Assembly: GCF_000013885.1 (NCBI RefSeq)
Contig: NC_007964.1
Location: 916,001-980,000, forward strand
Origin: Nitrobacter hamburgensis X14
GTDB taxonomy: Bacteria; Pseudomonadota; Alphaproteobacteria; Rhizobiales; Xanthobacteraceae
Direction of reading: 5' to 3'
DNA: 64,000 nucleotides
Below the pieces are notes generated by a model, which saw only the letters and a list, made by a program, of their open reading frames with translations, was not told where the DNA came from and made no database searches. The position numbers were made by a program, and so were the translations under genes. Shown piece by piece: positions 63,480-64,000 of the stretch; position 1 is the first letter of the stretch, and each line of letters begins with the position of its first letter.

Positions 63480-63639
63480 ACGTCACGGACCAACGCCGGC
63501 GATTCACGGCCTTGCCCGTTAGCGGATCATCGACCTCTGCCAGTGGCAGGGTGGCGAGCGTGCGCAAAACCTCTTCCCGGCGTTCCGGCAGCACGGACAC
63601 CACCCCGCTTGAAATGTGGATGGTTGCTTGCTCCGTCAT
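63480..63639 (-). pseudogene. napD: napD (nitrate reductase chaperone), 3' part replaced
   Basis: ATG 63639 overlaps the napF stop. The first ~37 residues are NapD-like (ATIHISSGVVSVLPERREEV, LRTLATLPLAEVDD). After that the expected C-terminal half (a second beta-alpha-beta repeat) is missing. The sequence continues with unrelated residues to the end of the convergent DUF2950 gene. NapD binds the Tat signal of NapA, so this copy is unlikely to work. Confidence 0.6.
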
Positions 63640-63920
63640 GAGGCGCTTCTCCGATGCGCGCTGCCTAGGATGATGGCATCACCCGGGCACACACTGGCGC
63701 ATTCGCCGCATCCCGTGCAGACGGCTTCATTGACAATAGCTTGGGGAGGGAGGTCAGTTCTGGGACGGAAGCGAATGGCAAGTTCTGGACATGCATCTTC
63801 GCAGGAACGGCATACGATGCCGGCTTCGGCGAGGCAGGCGTCGCCGATGACGGCGACTGGCCTGGAGAGGAGTTGGCCGCGAAGGAATGCCCGGCGCGAA
63901 GGTCCTGGGTTATCATGACG
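63636..63920 (-). CDS. napF: NapF-type ferredoxin
   Basis: A polyferredoxin of the nap operon: SRRAFLRGQLLSRPVAVIGD opens as NapF proteins do. It is followed by 4Fe-4S clusters ACLAEAGIVCRSCEDACPEL and AVCTGCGECASVCPGDAI. The C-terminus overlaps the napD start (TCATGA). No ATG or GTG precedes SRRAFLRG in this frame, where a TGA lies 16 codons earlier. The 5' end is therefore either frameshifted or uses a rare start, so treat the start as unknown. Confidence 0.7.
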   Translation of the reverse strand, partial: RHDNPGPSRRAFLRGQLLSRPVAVIGDACLAEAGIVCRSCEDACPELAIRFRPRTDLPPQAIVNEAVCTGCGECASVCPGDAIILGSAHRRSAS

Positions 63921-63923
63921 ACC

Positions 63924-64000
63924 TCATGTCCCCGGGGGGCCGGGTGGCCCTAGGATCAATTGGGACATCCAGACAAGAAATCCATATCCACCAACGACGC
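63924..64000 (-). CDS. napE: NapE, N-terminus outside window
   Basis: The last 25 codons of NapE, a small membrane protein of periplasmic nitrate reductase operons: VVGGYGFLVWMSQLILGPPG followed by a stop at 63924. It lies immediately before napF, the standard napEFD order. The gene starts beyond the window. Confidence 0.75.
   Translation of the reverse strand, partial: VVGGYGFLVWMSQLILGPPGPPGT

Overview
The window comes from an alphaproteobacterium. The gene content (nap genes, FixK/FixJ-type regulators, DUF3141/phosphotransacetylase/acetate kinase cluster, DUF3300/DUF2950 pair, DUF3489/DUF2924/serine-recombinase module) points to the order Hyphomicrobiales (Rhizobiales), most like Nitrobacteraceae/Bradyrhizobiaceae such as Bradyrhizobium, Rhodopseudomonas or Afipia. 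This placement rests on family knowledge, not on a search. I found no tRNA, rRNA or CRISPR array.

Layout. (1) 1-8215, minus strand: one end of an extracellular contractile injection system (eCIS, Afp/PVC type) operon. In transcription order it holds sheath, tube, a T4-baseplate-like zinc-finger protein, a Pro/Arg-rich protein, a DUF4255/Pvc16 terminator, an AAA+ ATPase, a small protein and a DUF4157 protein cut by the window edge. Five successive 4-bp overlaps link the last six genes. (2) 8216-10997: IS remnants (IS481, IS3, IS66 types) and one intact IS110-type transposase. (3) 10998-15308: a 1436-residue secreted G8-domain/beta-helix protein. (4) 15309-22869: decaying integrative or prophage DNA, with a serine recombinase module, an XRE regulator with a clear operator, a truncated terminase, DUF5681, and a ParB-methyltransferase broken by one base. 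(5) 22870-37200: scattered intact genes (KatA catalase, phospholipase D-like, endonuclease/exonuclease/phosphatase, MaoC, alpha/beta hydrolase, SRPBCC, periplasmic catalase-like peroxidase, IS91-associated integrase, CBS protein) among many IS and gene fragments.

(6) 37375-63462: the most coherent part, and my candidate for an under-described system. Ten 14-bp palindromes of the form TTGAY-N4-ATCAA (FNR/FixK type) lie in its intergenic regions. Nearly all sit 50-140 bp upstream of a gene or operon: Gly/His-rich secreted protein, GNAT, AI-2E-family exporter, DUF3141-pta-ackA-fabI, 3-oxoacid CoA-transferase, DUF1275-SulP, secreted proteins, PPK2, an HlyD-type adaptor, DUF2092, and DUF3300-DUF2950. 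The same stretch encodes a FixK-like CRP/FNR protein with no N-terminal cysteines, a FixJ-like response regulator, a single-domain receiver and a membrane sensor kinase. I infer a low-oxygen regulon in which acetyl-phosphate/acetate metabolism, acyl-CoA use, polyphosphate and envelope proteins are switched on together.

(7) 63480-64000, minus strand: the start of a periplasmic nitrate reductase operon (napE, napF, shortened napD), with no napA following it in the window.

Several genes (serine recombinase, XRE regulator, ParB-methyltransferase, HlyD adaptor, a LysR fragment) differ from an intact frame by one or two bases, so consensus errors should be excluded before calling all of them pseudogenes.
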